DNA from: Photobacterium ganghwense
Lineage (GTDB): Bacteria; Pseudomonadota; Gammaproteobacteria; Enterobacterales; Vibrionaceae
Assembly: GCF_003025595.1 (NCBI RefSeq)
Contig: NZ_PYMI01000006.1
Span: 62,001 to 126,000 of the forward strand
Direction: 5' to 3'
DNA length: 64,000 nucleotides
Part shown: piece by piece, positions 1-11,155 of the stretch
Numbering within the stretch: the stretch's first letter is position 1
How the letters are laid out: the number at the start of each line of letters is the position of its first letter
Program-made: the position numbers and the translations under genes
Notes under the pieces: generated by a model
What the model was told of the DNA's origin: nothing
Database searches by the model: none
Seen by the model: the letters and a program-made list of their open reading frames with translations, nothing else

Positions 1-52
1 TCTCCTTTGCTGCTTGCTCGACTTGCTCGTTTGTTATTGTGTCAGGTTGCGA

Positions 53-1264
53 TTACTGTTTTTTCTGTGCATTGAGCGCACGGATACGGCTGGCCAGCGA
101 GTACAGACGGATGAAGCCACCAGCATGGCTGTGGTCATACACTTCGTCTTCCCCGAAGGTCGCAAACTCTTCCGAGTACAGACTGTTCACCGAACGCTTC
201 TGCACAACGGTAGCTTGACCTTTATACAGCTTCACGACAACCTCACCGCTCACATCCTGCGCCAGTTCTTCTGCCGCAGACAACAAAGATTTACACAGCG
301 GGGTAAACCAACGGCCGTCGTAGATCAGGTGAGAGGCTTTCAGGCCCAGCGTTTCACGGAACTCAAACGCATCTTTATCCAGTACCAGCTGCTCTACCGC
401 ACGTAGGGCTTCCATCATAATGGTGCCTCCCGGGGTTTCGTAACAGCCGCGTGACTTGATGCCGACCAGACGGTTCTCAACGATGTCGATACGACCCACG
501 CCGTGCTCCGCGCCTTTCTGGTTCAGCGCTACCAGTGCCTGGTATGGACTCATCGCCTGACCGTCCACCGCGACTACTTCACCTTTTTCAACCGTCAGGG
601 ATACCAGCTCCGGCTGATCCGGGGCTTGCTCAGGATCTTTGGTCCACACCCAGCACAGCTCATTTGGCTGATTCCAGGTATCTTCCAGTACGCCACCTTC
701 GGTTGAGATATGCCAGGCGTTCGCATCACGGGAGTAGATTTTTTCCAGGGTCGCCGTGGTCGGAATGTTACGCTCGGCCAGGTACGCCAGCAGCGCTTCA
801 CGGCTACGCAGATCCCACTCACGCCAAGGCGCAATCACAGTCAACTGCGGCGCCAGTGCGGCATAGGCACTTTCAAAACGCACCTGATCGTTACCTTTAC
901 CGGTACAGCCGTGGCACAAAGCGTCAGCCCCCACTTCCAGTGCACACTCAACCTGCGCTTTGGCAATGATCGGACGCGCCATGGAGGTACCCAGCAGGTA
1001 TTTACCTTCATACACCGCGCCAGTTTTCAGGCTTGGGAAAATGTAGTCTTTCACCATCTCTTCTTTAAGATCAGCGATGTAGCAGGCAGATGCCCCAGAT
1101 GCCAGCGCTTTCTCTTCGATGCCAACCAGCTCTTCTTCGCCCTGACCCACATCGGCCACGAACGCAATCACTTCACAGTCATAGTTTTCTTTCAGCCAAG
1201 GAATGATGGCCGATGTATCCAGACCGCCGGAATAGGCTAAAACAACTTTATTTACCTTGCTCAT
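53..1264 (-). CDS. argG: argininosuccinate synthase
   Basis: This enzyme condenses citrulline and aspartate with ATP hydrolysis to AMP, the penultimate step of arginine synthesis in the cytoplasm. The 403-residue protein starts [14 protein letters not shown] and carries the N-type ATP pyrophosphatase loop SGGLDTS at residues 12-18, with [13 protein letters not shown] further on. The reading frame extends 11 codons upstream, but the ATG at 1264 matches the family start and has a purine-rich site before it. It is the third gene of argC-argB-argG. Bases 1-8, read on the minus strand, give AAAGGAGA, which looks like the ribosome site of argH starting just beyond the window edge. Confidence 0.97.
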   Translation of the reverse strand: MSKVNKVVLAYSGGLDTSAIIPWLKENYDCEVIAFVADVGQGEEELVGIEEKALASGASACYIADLKEEMVKDYIFPSLKTGAVYEGKYLLGTSMARPIIAKAQVECALEVGADALCHGCTGKGNDQVRFESAYAALAPQLTVIAPWREWDLRSREALLAYLAERNIPTTATLEKIYSRDANAWHISTEGGVLEDTWNQPNELCWVWTKDPEQAPDQPELVSLTVEKGEVVAVDGQAMSPYQALVALNQKGAEHGVGRIDIVENRLVGIKSRGCYETPGGTIMMEALRAVEQLVLDKDAFEFRETLGLKASHLIYDGRWFTPLCKSLLSAAEELAQDVSGEVVVKLYKGQATVVQKRSVNSLYSEEFATFGEDEVYDHSHAGGFIRLYSLASRIRALNAQKKQ

Positions 1265-1360
1265 AATACTTCTCCTGCTTGCCCGCTCGGCGGTCATCCC
1301 GCTCAGGCGTATGGCTCTAAAATGGGTATTGAAAAAATCCGTGTCTAAAGAAAGGTCAGG

Positions 1361-2149
1361 CTATGCCGCCTGAGGCGTAAATTTGGTGCCGATACTCTGG
1401 CCGTCAAACAGGGCCGCCAGCTTATCTGGGTAACGCCAGGTCGCGATTTCAATCGGCCGCCCCAGCGCATTGGCCGCCTCAAACGCGGCCCGGACTTTGA
1501 CAATCATGCCGTCGGTGATCACCGCCTGGGCAATCAGGGCTTCCGCTTCCTTCTCAGTCAACTTGCTGATTAAGCGACCCTTGCCGTCCAGTACCCCGCT
1601 GACGTCAGACAGCAGCACCAGCTCAGCATCAAGTGCTGCAGCCACCGCCACCGCGGCCTGATCCGCGTTGACATTCATCAGCAGTCCCTGGCTGTCGAGC
1701 CCGATCGAACTGATGATAGGTACGTAACCGGCCGCCAGCATGGTGTGAATCAGCTGGCTGTTGCCCGGTGCCGCCTTACCGACAGCCCCCAACTCAGGAT
1801 CCAGCTCAGTCACCTGACACAGGCCGCCGTCAGCCAGGCTCAGGCCCACTGCCGCGACACCGCATTTCAGCGCCTGTCCCTGCAGCAGCTTGTTTGCCGT
1901 TCCGGCCAGCGCGCCGGCGATATACGGAATATGCTCAACCGGTGTGACCCGCAGCCCTTCCTTCTTCACGGTTGGTAACTGCAGCTTGGTCATCAGGTCA
2001 TCAACCAGTGACCCGCCACCGTGTACCAGCACCAGCGGGCGCTGTGCCTTTACCTGATACTGGCTGATAGCCCCAAACAACTTTTCCAGGGTCTCAGCAC
2101 AAGACAGCACTGCCCCGCCGAGTTTGATCACCAAAGGAACCTGATTCAT
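1361..2149 (-). CDS. argB: acetylglutamate kinase
   Basis: The 262-residue amino-acid-kinase-fold protein phosphorylates N-acetylglutamate, the second step of the acetylated arginine pathway. The N-terminus has the glycine-rich KLGGAVL segment (about residues 9-15) and [10 protein letters not shown] near residue 43, both typical of ArgB phosphate and substrate binding. Length agrees with the E. coli type enzyme of about 258 residues. It lies 10 bases after argC and about 100 bases before argG on the same strand, so co-transcription from the ARG-box promoter is likely. Confidence 0.96.
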   Translation of the reverse strand: MNQVPLVIKLGGAVLSCAETLEKLFGAISQYQVKAQRPLVLVHGGGSLVDDLMTKLQLPTVKKEGLRVTPVEHIPYIAGALAGTANKLLQGQALKCGVAAVGLSLADGGLCQVTELDPELGAVGKAAPGNSQLIHTMLAAGYVPIISSIGLDSQGLLMNVNADQAAVAVAAALDAELVLLSDVSGVLDGKGRLISKLTEKEAEALIAQAVITDGMIVKVRAAFEAANALGRPIEIATWRYPDKLAALFDGQSIGTKFTPQAA

Positions 2150-2159
2150 GCCAACTCTC

Positions 2160-3173
2160 CTAAACCAATGCCGTCAATTGCGGAAAACCATTACGAATAT
2201 TTATGCACTGCATCGCTTGCGACGATGCACCTTTCAGCAAATTATCGATTGCTGATGTTAAAATGATGTGTTCTTGCTGTATCTTCCAGCCAATATCGCA
2301 GAAGCAGGTATTCACAACATTCTGCAGTTTGGCCGCCTGCTCACCGAGCAAACGCACTGCATGCGGGTCTGCCGATGTCGGGTAAGCGTTCTGCATCGCG
2401 TCGGCTACGTGCGCCGCTGTCACCCCTGGTGCCAGCTTGGCCGTAATAGTGGCCAGGATCCCGCGCTTAAAGTTGCCCAGATGCGGCGTGAAGATCACGT
2501 CCTGTCCCAGGTGACTGGCAATTTCCGGCTGGTGCCGGTGGGAGAAAATCCCGTAGGCCTGCAGGCTGACTTCGCAAAAGCTGTTAGTCATGCTGGCTTT
2601 GCGTCCAGCCCCGGACACACCGCTAACCGCATTGATCACCGGCAGCATGGAGCCGTCCAGCAGACCTTGTTCAATCAATGGCTTTAACGCCAGTTGCGAC
2701 GCTGTCGGATAACAACCCGGTACCGCAATCAGCTGAGCCTGCGCAATAGCGGCGCCATTCCATTCGGCCAAGCCGTACACCGCATGATCCAGCCACTGCG
2801 GGTGTTGATGACTGAAACCGTAATACTGAGGATAAAAATCATCACCCTGCACCCGGAATGCACCGGACAGATCAAACACCTGACAACCGGCGGCCAGGAA
2901 AACCGGCGCCAAGTCGTGGCTGACTTCATGGGCTGTTGCCAGCAGGACAATGTCCGCCTGAGTCGCAATTTCTGCCGGATCCGTCAGAGGCTGCAGTGGC
3001 ATATCAACAATGCCTTTCAACTGGCCATGCAGTTCACTGATTGGTTTGTGGGCATCTACGCTGTTCGCCGAGACATACAAACCCGCGAGTGCCAGATGAG
3101 GATGCACGTGCACCATTTTTGCCAGTTCTGCGCCGGTATAGCCGCTGGCACCAATAATCAGGGTGTTCAACAT
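2160..3173 (-). CDS. argC: N-acetyl-gamma-glutamyl-phosphate reductase
   Basis: This NADPH-dependent reductase forms N-acetylglutamate semialdehyde, the third step of arginine synthesis. The 337-residue protein begins [14 protein letters not shown], with the Rossmann signature GASGYTGAE at residues 8-16 and the active-site cysteine in VPGCYPTAS near residue 150. An open frame continues 18 codons upstream, but the ATG at 3173 places the nucleotide-binding loop at its usual position. It is the first gene of the arg operon and lies about 210 bases downstream of two ARG boxes. Confidence 0.96.
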   Translation of the reverse strand: MLNTLIIGASGYTGAELAKMVHVHPHLALAGLYVSANSVDAHKPISELHGQLKGIVDMPLQPLTDPAEIATQADIVLLATAHEVSHDLAPVFLAAGCQVFDLSGAFRVQGDDFYPQYYGFSHQHPQWLDHAVYGLAEWNGAAIAQAQLIAVPGCYPTASQLALKPLIEQGLLDGSMLPVINAVSGVSGAGRKASMTNSFCEVSLQAYGIFSHRHQPEIASHLGQDVIFTPHLGNFKRGILATITAKLAPGVTAAHVADAMQNAYPTSADPHAVRLLGEQAAKLQNVVNTCFCDIGWKIQQEHIILTSAIDNLLKGASSQAMQCINIRNGFPQLTALV

Positions 3174-3384
3174 AGTTAATCCGTTTGTGATGATGTATAT
3201 CGGGTCGATGTGCAGACGGGCTGCCACCTAGATAGAGGGGTGCACGGTATGGCACCAAGCGATGAGACTTAGCGTCGTCGGAGGGAATTCAGATTGTGAA
3301 GGCTCGCTTGGCTCATGTTAACAACTTCCTACTTAACTGGGCTGAAAGTGGCTGCTTCAGTACGTTGTCCGTGAAAAAATACAA

Positions 3385-3423
3385 ATGGAATTTGTATTCA
3401 TTTATTTTGCATTTGTATGTTTA
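3385..3423. promoter_or_regulatory. double ARG box (ArgR operator) upstream of argC
   Basis: Two 18-bp boxes lie at 3385-3402 and 3406-3423, separated by exactly 3 bp, the spacing known for tandem ArgR boxes. The first contains GGAATTTGTATTCA, one base off TGAAT-N4-ATTCA in its arms. The second, TGCATTTGTATGTT, is weaker with four mismatches. ArgR with arginine would repress argCBG here. The rest of the 600-base gap between argC and ppc shows no credible gene; an open frame at 3435-3650 (minus) has no ribosome site or family features. Assignment rests on motif match only. Confidence 0.72.
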
Positions 3424-3775
3424 CCTATAATTCCCTACTCTGTCAACCGCTGAAAGAAAAAAAGTCTGTTTTCGAGGGGATATTCAGGCAGGAGCGCAAA
3501 GCCACCAGCTTTTCGCTTCAGCAGATCGCTCTGTCGTAATGACAAGGTGGACAGATAAACCACAGATCGTATAAGCAGCACGCGTTCTTTGTGCTCAATT
3601 ACGGCATTTTTTTGGAAATTTGTTACAAAACAGGTCGCATAGCATGACAAATATCAAAGCAGTGTTGCTTTATTACCGGTAAATACAATCCGTGTTGACC
3701 TTAAAGTGGGATCACAGCTAGATTGTCCTCATACAGGATGAATTGGATGTAATTAATTTACGAGATGGATGCGAT

Positions 3776-6406
3776 ATGAACGAAAAGTACAGCGCGCTGC
3801 GTAGCAATGTCAGTATGCTTGGCCACATGCTGGGCACCACCATTAAAGATGCGCACGGTGAAGAGTTGCTCGACAAAGTCGAGGCCATTCGAAAACTGTC
3901 TAAATCTGCCCGCGCAGGAAATCAGGATGATCGCGCCAAGCTGATCGAAGAGCTGCAAAACCTGCCTGACGATGAGCTGCTCCCGGTTGCCCGCGCCTTC
4001 AGCCAGTTCCTGAACCTGACCAATATTGCCGAGCAGTACCACACGGTCTCCCGTCACTGCGAGGAATATGTCAGCACACCGGACGCCCTGGAAGGCCTGT
4101 TTGCCAAACTCAGCAACCAGGACATTTCTCAGTTTGACACCATTCAGGCGGTACGAGATCTCAACATCGATCTGGTACTGACCGCACACCCGACTGAAAT
4201 TGCCCGACGCACCATGATTCACAAACTGGTGCAAATCAACAACTGCCTGTCCAAGCTGGAACTGAGCGAGCTCTCGCCTCGTGAGCGCCAGCGGGTTGAG
4301 CGTCGCCTGGAGCAGCTGATTGCTCAGGCCTGGCACTCAGATGTCATCCGCCAGCAGCGTCCGACTCCGCTTGATGAGGCCAAATGGGGCTTTGCCGTGG
4401 TCGAAAACTCCCTGTGGCAGGCCGTACCCGAGTTTCTGCGCCAATTCGACGAAAAGCTGACCGAGCAATTTGGCGAAGGGCTACCGATTGATGCCGCCCC
4501 GGTGACTTTTTCCTCCTGGATGGGGGGAGACCGCGACGGTAACCCATTTGTGACCTCCGACGTGACCCGTGAAGTCCTGCTGCTGTCGCGCTGGAAAGCC
4601 GCCGATCTGTATCTGCAGGATATCCAGGAGCTGGTCAGCGAGCTGTCGATGGTCAAATGCAATGACGCGGTCCGCTCCCTGGCCGGTGAGGAGCACGAAC
4701 CGTACCGTGCCATCCTCAAAGATCTGCGCACCCGCCTGACCAACACCCGTGACGTACTCGATGCCCGGATTAAAGGGCAGGATGTACCGAGCACCGGTAT
4801 CATCGACCATGTCGATCAACTGTGGATCCCGCTGCACGCCTGTTACCAGTCGCTGCACGAATGTGGCATGGGCATTATTGCCGACGGCCTGCTGCTGGAT
4901 GTGCTGCGCCGCATTAAATGTTTCGGTGTCCACCTGGTACGGCTTGATATCCGTCAAGAAAGTACCCGTCACAGCAACGTGATTTCCGAGCTGACCCGCT
5001 ATCTGGGTCTGGGTGATTACGATCAGTGGAACGAGCAGGATAAGATCGCCTTCCTGGTGCGCGAGCTGTCGTCCAAGCGCCCGCTCCTGCCACGCGACTG
5101 GGAGCCGTCCGCTGAAGTTCGCGAAGTCATCGAGACCTGCAAAGCGATTGCCGAACAACCGCGCGAAGCGCTGGGGGCCTATGTAATTTCCATGGCCCGT
5201 ACCGCCTCTGATGTCCTGGCCGTGCACCTGCTGCTGCAGGAAGCCGGTTGCCGCTTCCGGATGGATGTCTGCCCGCTGTTCGAAACCCTCGACGACCTTA
5301 ACAACGCCGAAGCCGTGATCAAGCAACTGATGCACATCGACTGGTATCGCGGCTTTATCCAGAATCACCAGATGGTGATGATTGGCTATTCAGACTCAGC
5401 AAAAGACGCCGGGGTAATGGCCGCGGGCTGGGCGCAGTACCGCGCAATGGAAGCACTGGTGGCCGTGTGTGATGAAGCCGGTGTCGACCTGACCCTGTTC
5501 CACGGTCGCGGCGGCTCTCTCGGCCGGGGCGGCGCACCGGCACATGCCGCCCTGCTGTCCCAGCCGCCGCGCAGCCTGAAAGGCGGCCTGCGAGTAACGG
5601 AGCAGGGAGAAATGATTCGCTTTAAACTCGGCCTGCCGGAAGTGGCGATCAACAGCCTGAGCCTGTACGCCAGTGCAATCCTGGAAGCCAACCTGCTGCC
5701 GCCACCGGAGCCGAAACAGAACTGGCGCCAGGTGATGGATATGCTGTCGGACGTCTCCTGCGAGGCATACCGTGCCGTGGTGCGCGGTACACCGGATTTT
5801 GTGCCTTACTTCCGCGCCGCCACTCCGGAACTGGAGCTGGGTAAACTGCCGCTGGGCTCCCGTCCGGCGAAACGTAACCCGCAAGGCGGCGTCGAGAGCC
5901 TGCGCGCCATCCCATGGATTTTCGCCTGGAGCCAGAACCGCCTGCTGCTACCCGCCTGGCTGGGTGCCGGTGAAGCCATCCAGCACGCCATCGACCAAGG
6001 CCACGCACCTCAGCTGGAGGAAATGTGCCGCGAATGGCCGTTCTTCTCCACCCGTCTTGGTATGCTGGAAATGGTGTTCACCAAAACCAATATCGGCATT
6101 GCGGAATACTACGACCAGCGTCTGACCGACAAGTCACTGTGGCCATTGGGTCAGAAACTGCGCGGGCAGCTGCAAAGTGATATTAAAGCGGTGCTGAATG
6201 TGGAAAACAGCGCCCACCTGATGGAGCAGAACCCGTGGGGGGCCGAGTCTATCCGCCTGCGTAACATCTACGTGGAACCGCTGAACATGTTGCAGGCTGA
6301 GCTGCTGTACCGGACCCGTCAGCAGGACGGCGGTTCACCAATGCTGGAAGAAGCCTTGATGATTACCATCGCCGGCATCGCAACCGGGATGCGTAACACC
6401 GGTTAA
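3776..6406 (+). CDS. ppc: phosphoenolpyruvate carboxylase
   Basis: This enzyme carboxylates PEP to oxaloacetate, the main anaplerotic reaction. The 876-residue protein starts [16 protein letters not shown]; a start 11 codons further upstream is possible, but this ATG matches the E. coli protein start. Catalytic segments are present: VLTAHPTE with the essential histidine near residue 138, and [14 protein letters not shown] near residue 580. It ends in [10 protein letters not shown], the conserved C-terminus involved in catalysis and allosteric control. It is divergent from the arg operon and followed by a strong terminator. No argE lies between it and argC. Confidence 0.98.
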   Translation: MNEKYSALRSNVSMLGHMLGTTIKDAHGEELLDKVEAIRKLSKSARAGNQDDRAKLIEELQNLPDDELLPVARAFSQFLNLTNIAEQYHTVSRHCEEYVSTPDALEGLFAKLSNQDISQFDTIQAVRDLNIDLVLTAHPTEIARRTMIHKLVQINNCLSKLELSELSPRERQRVERRLEQLIAQAWHSDVIRQQRPTPLDEAKWGFAVVENSLWQAVPEFLRQFDEKLTEQFGEGLPIDAAPVTFSSWMGGDRDGNPFVTSDVTREVLLLSRWKAADLYLQDIQELVSELSMVKCNDAVRSLAGEEHEPYRAILKDLRTRLTNTRDVLDARIKGQDVPSTGIIDHVDQLWIPLHACYQSLHECGMGIIADGLLLDVLRRIKCFGVHLVRLDIRQESTRHSNVISELTRYLGLGDYDQWNEQDKIAFLVRELSSKRPLLPRDWEPSAEVREVIETCKAIAEQPREALGAYVISMARTASDVLAVHLLLQEAGCRFRMDVCPLFETLDDLNNAEAVIKQLMHIDWYRGFIQNHQMVMIGYSDSAKDAGVMAAGWAQYRAMEALVAVCDEAGVDLTLFHGRGGSLGRGGAPAHAALLSQPPRSLKGGLRVTEQGEMIRFKLGLPEVAINSLSLYASAILEANLLPPPEPKQNWRQVMDMLSDVSCEAYRAVVRGTPDFVPYFRAATPELELGKLPLGSRPAKRNPQGGVESLRAIPWIFAWSQNRLLLPAWLGAGEAIQHAIDQGHAPQLEEMCREWPFFSTRLGMLEMVFTKTNIGIAEYYDQRLTDKSLWPLGQKLRGQLQSDIKAVLNVENSAHLMEQNPWGAESIRLRNIYVEPLNMLQAELLYRTRQQDGGSPMLEEALMITIAGIATGMRNTG

Positions 6407-6422
6407 TGCCCCTGAAGATCCA

Positions 6423-6455
6423 AAAAAGGCCACAGTCATGTGGCCTTTTCTTTTT
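6423..6455 (+). terminator. rho-independent terminator of ppc
   Basis: The stem AAAAGGCCACA / TGTGGCCTTTT encloses a short loop and runs into a T-rich tail, 16 bases after the ppc stop. Confidence 0.9.
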
Positions 6456-6685
6456 GCTCTTCCCGTCAATCTGCCCAGTGACTCATCTTTGAGACAAGTC
6501 CTGTGATCGCACATCAGCTAATGTTTATGCAGTGAACACAGGTGAAGCAAAACCGTGTGCAGTGCATTTTTACTCTTAACCTTGTCAATATGTAGACAAT
6601 CGTCACAAGACTCACAATTGGTTGCATCTTTATTTTGCGATATCACGCTCTGATGTCGAAATGTCGTCAATTGATGTGTATGCTA

Positions 6686-6701
6686 CGTGATCCCGATCAG
6701 G
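6686..6701. promoter_or_regulatory. possible CRP site in the aphA upstream region
   Basis: CGTGATCCCGATCAGG keeps the GTGATC and GATCA cores of the symmetric CRP site (11 of 16 positions), 95 bases before the aphA start. CRP is known to repress aphA in V. cholerae. The remainder of the 390-base gap after ppc is AT-rich promoter DNA with a TATAAA at 6719. I could not place HapR/LuxR or AphA sites with confidence. Confidence 0.35.
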
Positions 6702-6795
6702 CACTGCAACAACACGATTATAAATACGCCATAGAGCGAAGGGTAAAAGGTCTGATTGGTTTTATCTTTTTGTTGTATTTTAACGGATAGAAGAG

Positions 6796-7359
6796 ATGTC
6801 ACTACCACACGTTATTTTGACCGTGCTGAGCAACCGCGACGCAACGGGCTACGATATTACTAAAGAGTTTTCCAACAGTATCGGCTATTTCTGGAAAGCC
6901 AGCCACCAGCAGGTTTACCGTGAGCTGAACAAGATGGCCGGCAACGATCAGGTCACTTGCAAGCTTGAACCTCAGGAAGGCAAACCGGACCGTAAGGTGT
7001 ACTCGATCACGGATCTGGGTCGCCAGGCGCTGTTCGAGTGGTTCCAGGAGCCGGCACGTAACCCAACCATTCGCGATGAGTTTTCTGCGAAACTGGTGGT
7101 ATGCAGTGTGCACAACTCTGAGCCGATGCAGCGTCAGCTGGAAGGCCTGATTGAAGAATCACACACGCTGCTGAACCACTATGCCGAGCTGGAAAAAGTC
7201 CATTTCGCCGATTACAAAAACATGGATCGCCAGTCCCGTCTTGACCGACTGACACTGCGCCGTGCTATCCATAATCGTCAGGCATGGATCGACTGGGCAG
7301 AAGAGGTACTGGTCGAGCTGAAAGACATGGATGCCCCTAACAGCCCGGTAGCCCTGTAA
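6796..7359 (+). CDS. aphA: quorum-sensing master regulator AphA (PadR family)
   Basis: AphA is the low-cell-density regulator of Vibrionaceae, produced when Qrr small RNAs stabilise its mRNA and repressed by the LuxR/HapR class at high density. The 187-residue protein begins MSLPHVILTVLSNRDATGYDI and has the PadR winged helix in about residues 1-90, with KASHQQVYRELNKM and the DRKVYSIT wing. The C-terminal half is the helical dimerisation arm. Similarity to V. cholerae AphA, recalled from memory, is very high in the winged helix, and the position next to ppc is the same. An ATG with AGAAGAG eight bases upstream sets the start. Confidence 0.93.
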   Translation: MSLPHVILTVLSNRDATGYDITKEFSNSIGYFWKASHQQVYRELNKMAGNDQVTCKLEPQEGKPDRKVYSITDLGRQALFEWFQEPARNPTIRDEFSAKLVVCSVHNSEPMQRQLEGLIEESHTLLNHYAELEKVHFADYKNMDRQSRLDRLTLRRAIHNRQAWIDWAEEVLVELKDMDAPNSPVAL

Positions 7360-7410
7360 GCTCATACGATATCGCGCGAAAGCCGCCCGACGGCAGCCCG
7401 CCACAAACAC

Positions 7411-7440
7411 AAGCCGCTGCACATGCAGCGGCTTTTTTTA
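7411..7440 (+). terminator. rho-independent terminator of aphA
   Basis: Hairpin AAGCCGCTGC-acat-GCAGCGGCTT is followed by seven T residues. It ends aphA before the convergent metF. Confidence 0.9.
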
Positions 7441-7507
7441 TGCTTATCTGGCTGGTTACCCGCCCCGGACAACGCCAGTGGCGAACGGTCAGCCATGTGG
7501 TGTCACA

Positions 7508-8491
<984 letters not shown>

Positions 8492-8572
8492 TCTTGTAAC
8501 CAATTTAATGTCAACACGATGATCATGAATATTTCTCAACTGATAATTGCAGGATCTTCAAGCAGGCCAAAA

Positions 8573-8603
8573 ACGCAAAAAAGCCCGCATTTGCGGGCTT
8601 TTC
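8573..8603 (-). terminator. rho-independent terminator of metB-metL
   Basis: Read on the minus strand, AAAAGCCCGC-aaat-GCGGGCTTTTTT ends in a T run about 130 bases after metL. The rest of the 330-base gap to metF holds only the MetJ operator. Confidence 0.88.
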
Positions 8604-8731
8604 CGGTTATTTTCGCGATCGATAGCACACGTTACTGCCATTGATTAAATTGTCAGTGAATCGCACCAAGTGCAACCTGACAAGCAGCATGATCCGCATA
8701 ACCTGTCTCGGTCGCACTTTCTCCCGCTCAC

Positions 8732-11155
8732 CTAAAGCATAGTCGCCATCCGGTTGATATCCGACAGCAGCGCCCCGGCCGTGACGTCACGACCGGCCCC
8801 CGGCCCCCGGATCACCAGCGGGTTATCACGGTACCAGCGGCTTTCGATAGCAAAGATGTTGTCGCACGGCAGCAGGTTAGCCAACGCATGCTCCCGAGAA
8901 AGCGCTTCGACCCCGACCACGGCCTTACCGTGGCGATCCAGCCGGGCGATATAGCGTAATACCTTGTCTTCCTTCTGCGCCTTACTGAGTCGTTCCGCCA
9001 GGATGTTATCCAGTACCGCAGCCTGTTCAAAGAATCCGTCCAGACTAAGCTCAGCCAGAGCTTCCGGCACCAGAGTTTCCACCCTGACCTGCTCCGGCTC
9101 CAGTACCAACCCAGACTCCCGGGCCAGGATCACCAGCTTGCGCATCACATCACTACCGTCAAGGTCACTGCGTGGATCCGGCTCGGTCAGCCCCTGCTGC
9201 CACGCCTGCTCCACCAGCTGAGAAAACGGCACGGAACCGTCATACTGCTGGAACAGCCAGGACAGCGTTCCGGAGAAAATCCCCGACAGGGCAATAATGG
9301 TGTCGCCGCTGTCACACAGGTCTCGAACGGTGTGGTTCACCGGCAAGCCGGCACCAACGGTGGCGTTGTAAAGCCAGAAACGGCTGCTTTTGGCAAAGGC
9401 ATCCTGTACCGCGTGATACTGCTCGCCGGAAGCCGACCCGGCGACCTTGTTGGCCGAAATCAGGTGAAAGCCCGCCTCGGCAACGGCCGGATAGCGCGCT
9501 GCCAACTCGCTGCTGGCTGTTACATCCAGCACAATCACATCATCGTAAGGGTGGCTGGCCAGCACACTCAGCCATTCGCCAGACGCGGCAGATTCCACCG
9601 CTTCATCCTCATAGGCCGTCAGCGCCTGTTCGGGGTTAATTCCGCGGGTATCAATCCAGTAGCGGCGGCTGTCCACCACCCCAATCAGGGTAAATGACAT
9701 CCCGTGCCGCTTTTCCAGCGCCACCTTCTCCCGGGCAAACAACTCCAGCCAGCGGCTGCCAATATTGCCCTTGCCGCACAGCACCAGACCAATCTGTTTC
9801 TGCGCCTGGAACAAATGCTGGTGAATCTGCTGGATCAAACGGTCGAGGTCAGTCTGGCGCAACACGCCCACCAAACTCAGGCCAGACTCCGACTCGGCAA
9901 TAAATTCCACCGGCTGGCGCTTGAGCTGCTGATAGAAGCCGTAACAGTGCACGGCATTGTTCACCACTCCGGCCCCCACCACCGCCACCATCGAGAATCC
10001 ATCCCGCAGCTTGATTTCCGCCGCAATGCCGCTGTCCTGCAGCAATGCCAGAACGCTGCCGACCACTTCGGTGGTGTACGCCAGCTGAATGCGCCCTTTA
10101 TCGGCTTCGACACTGCGGGCTAGCGGCAACAACTGGGCACGCTGAAGCAACCGGTCGACCTCCGCCAGCACCGGCTCCAGGGTTTGTGAGCGCGGGACCG
10201 ACAACGCAATCACACAGACGTCATCCAGTGACGTCACGATTTTAGCGCCACGTCCGGAGGCCAGCACCCGCTCAACCCGGGTTGAACCGGATTCCGGCTG
10301 ATGGCTGCAACGCAGGGTCAGATCAATGGCACTCTGCGCCACCGGTTGCAGAGTCCGGCTGTGCAGTACCGGGGCTGCCAGCCGCGCCAGTTCGCTGGCT
10401 TCATCGAGCCGCAGCAGCGGCAGCAGACAGGCATCCCCGACTTTACGTGGATCGGCACTGTACACCCCAGCGACGTCGCTCCAGATCGTCACCCGCTGGA
10501 CTTCAGCCAGTGCGCCAATCACGGTAGCGGAATAATCCGAGCCGTTACGCCCGAGCAGCACAGTTTCCCCGGCGCCGTTACGCGCCATAAACCCGGTGAT
10601 CACCACCCGCTTATGCTGATGCTGCGCCAGTTGCGCCTTGAGCAGCGGCCATGACTGGGCCCTGTCGACCTCCGGCTGTGCCGAGCGTTCTGTGCGCAGG
10701 AACAGGCGAGAGTCCAGGTTCACGGCAGGCAGCCCCTGCTGACTCAGCAGCGCGGCCATCAGCCGGGCCGACCAGAGCTCACCGTGCCCTTGAACCCAGG
10801 CTGACTGCGCTTCACTGAGCGGCAACTGCTCCCCGACACGGGCGATCTCGCCCAGCTCCAGATGCAGCTGAGTCAGCAGCTCATCTGCCAACTCACCGCT
10901 GAGCAGGTTTTCAATCAGTTGTTGCTGGAACTGACGCAAAGCCTGCAGGGCTTCGTGGGCCTGACGGCCGTCTTTGCCAAGCAAGGTCAGCCACTCGATT
11001 AAATTATTTGTGGTTTTTCCTGCCGCAGACACCACCACCAGATCGGTGTCACCGGAGTATTCCCGTAGAATCTCGACGACCCGGCGATAACAGTCCGGAT
11101 CGGCCAGGCTACTGCCGCCAAACTTGTGCAATTGCCTCGGATTGCCTGCACTCAT
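8732..11155 (-). CDS. metL: bifunctional aspartokinase II / homoserine dehydrogenase II
   Basis: This fused enzyme catalyses the first and third steps from aspartate to homoserine for methionine synthesis. The N-terminal kinase (about residues 1-285) opens with HKFGGSSLAD and has VITGFMARN and LGRNGSDYSA. A regulatory linker follows to about residue 450. The homoserine dehydrogenase domain begins with the GKGNIGSRWLELF Rossmann loop and contains ISANKVAG and YNATVGAGLP. The 807-residue length is that of MetL. Its ATG overlaps the metB stop by 4 bases, so the two are translationally coupled in a metBL operon. Confidence 0.96.
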   Translation of the reverse strand: MSAGNPRQLHKFGGSSLADPDCYRRVVEILREYSGDTDLVVVSAAGKTTNNLIEWLTLLGKDGRQAHEALQALRQFQQQLIENLLSGELADELLTQLHLELGEIARVGEQLPLSEAQSAWVQGHGELWSARLMAALLSQQGLPAVNLDSRLFLRTERSAQPEVDRAQSWPLLKAQLAQHQHKRVVITGFMARNGAGETVLLGRNGSDYSATVIGALAEVQRVTIWSDVAGVYSADPRKVGDACLLPLLRLDEASELARLAAPVLHSRTLQPVAQSAIDLTLRCSHQPESGSTRVERVLASGRGAKIVTSLDDVCVIALSVPRSQTLEPVLAEVDRLLQRAQLLPLARSVEADKGRIQLAYTTEVVGSVLALLQDSGIAAEIKLRDGFSMVAVVGAGVVNNAVHCYGFYQQLKRQPVEFIAESESGLSLVGVLRQTDLDRLIQQIHQHLFQAQKQIGLVLCGKGNIGSRWLELFAREKVALEKRHGMSFTLIGVVDSRRYWIDTRGINPEQALTAYEDEAVESAASGEWLSVLASHPYDDVIVLDVTASSELAARYPAVAEAGFHLISANKVAGSASGEQYHAVQDAFAKSSRFWLYNATVGAGLPVNHTVRDLCDSGDTIIALSGIFSGTLSWLFQQYDGSVPFSQLVEQAWQQGLTEPDPRSDLDGSDVMRKLVILARESGLVLEPEQVRVETLVPEALAELSLDGFFEQAAVLDNILAERLSKAQKEDKVLRYIARLDRHGKAVVGVEALSREHALANLLPCDNIFAIESRWYRDNPLVIRGPGAGRDVTAGALLSDINRMATML

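Noticed and set aside
3435..3650. 71-codon minus-strand frame between argC and ppc
   Set aside because: There is no ribosome site, its sequence resembles no family, and it lies in a promoter region; probably chance.
4481..5368. Long antisense frame of 295 codons inside ppc
   Set aside because: It is a shadow of the strongly conserved ppc reading frame caused by codon bias.
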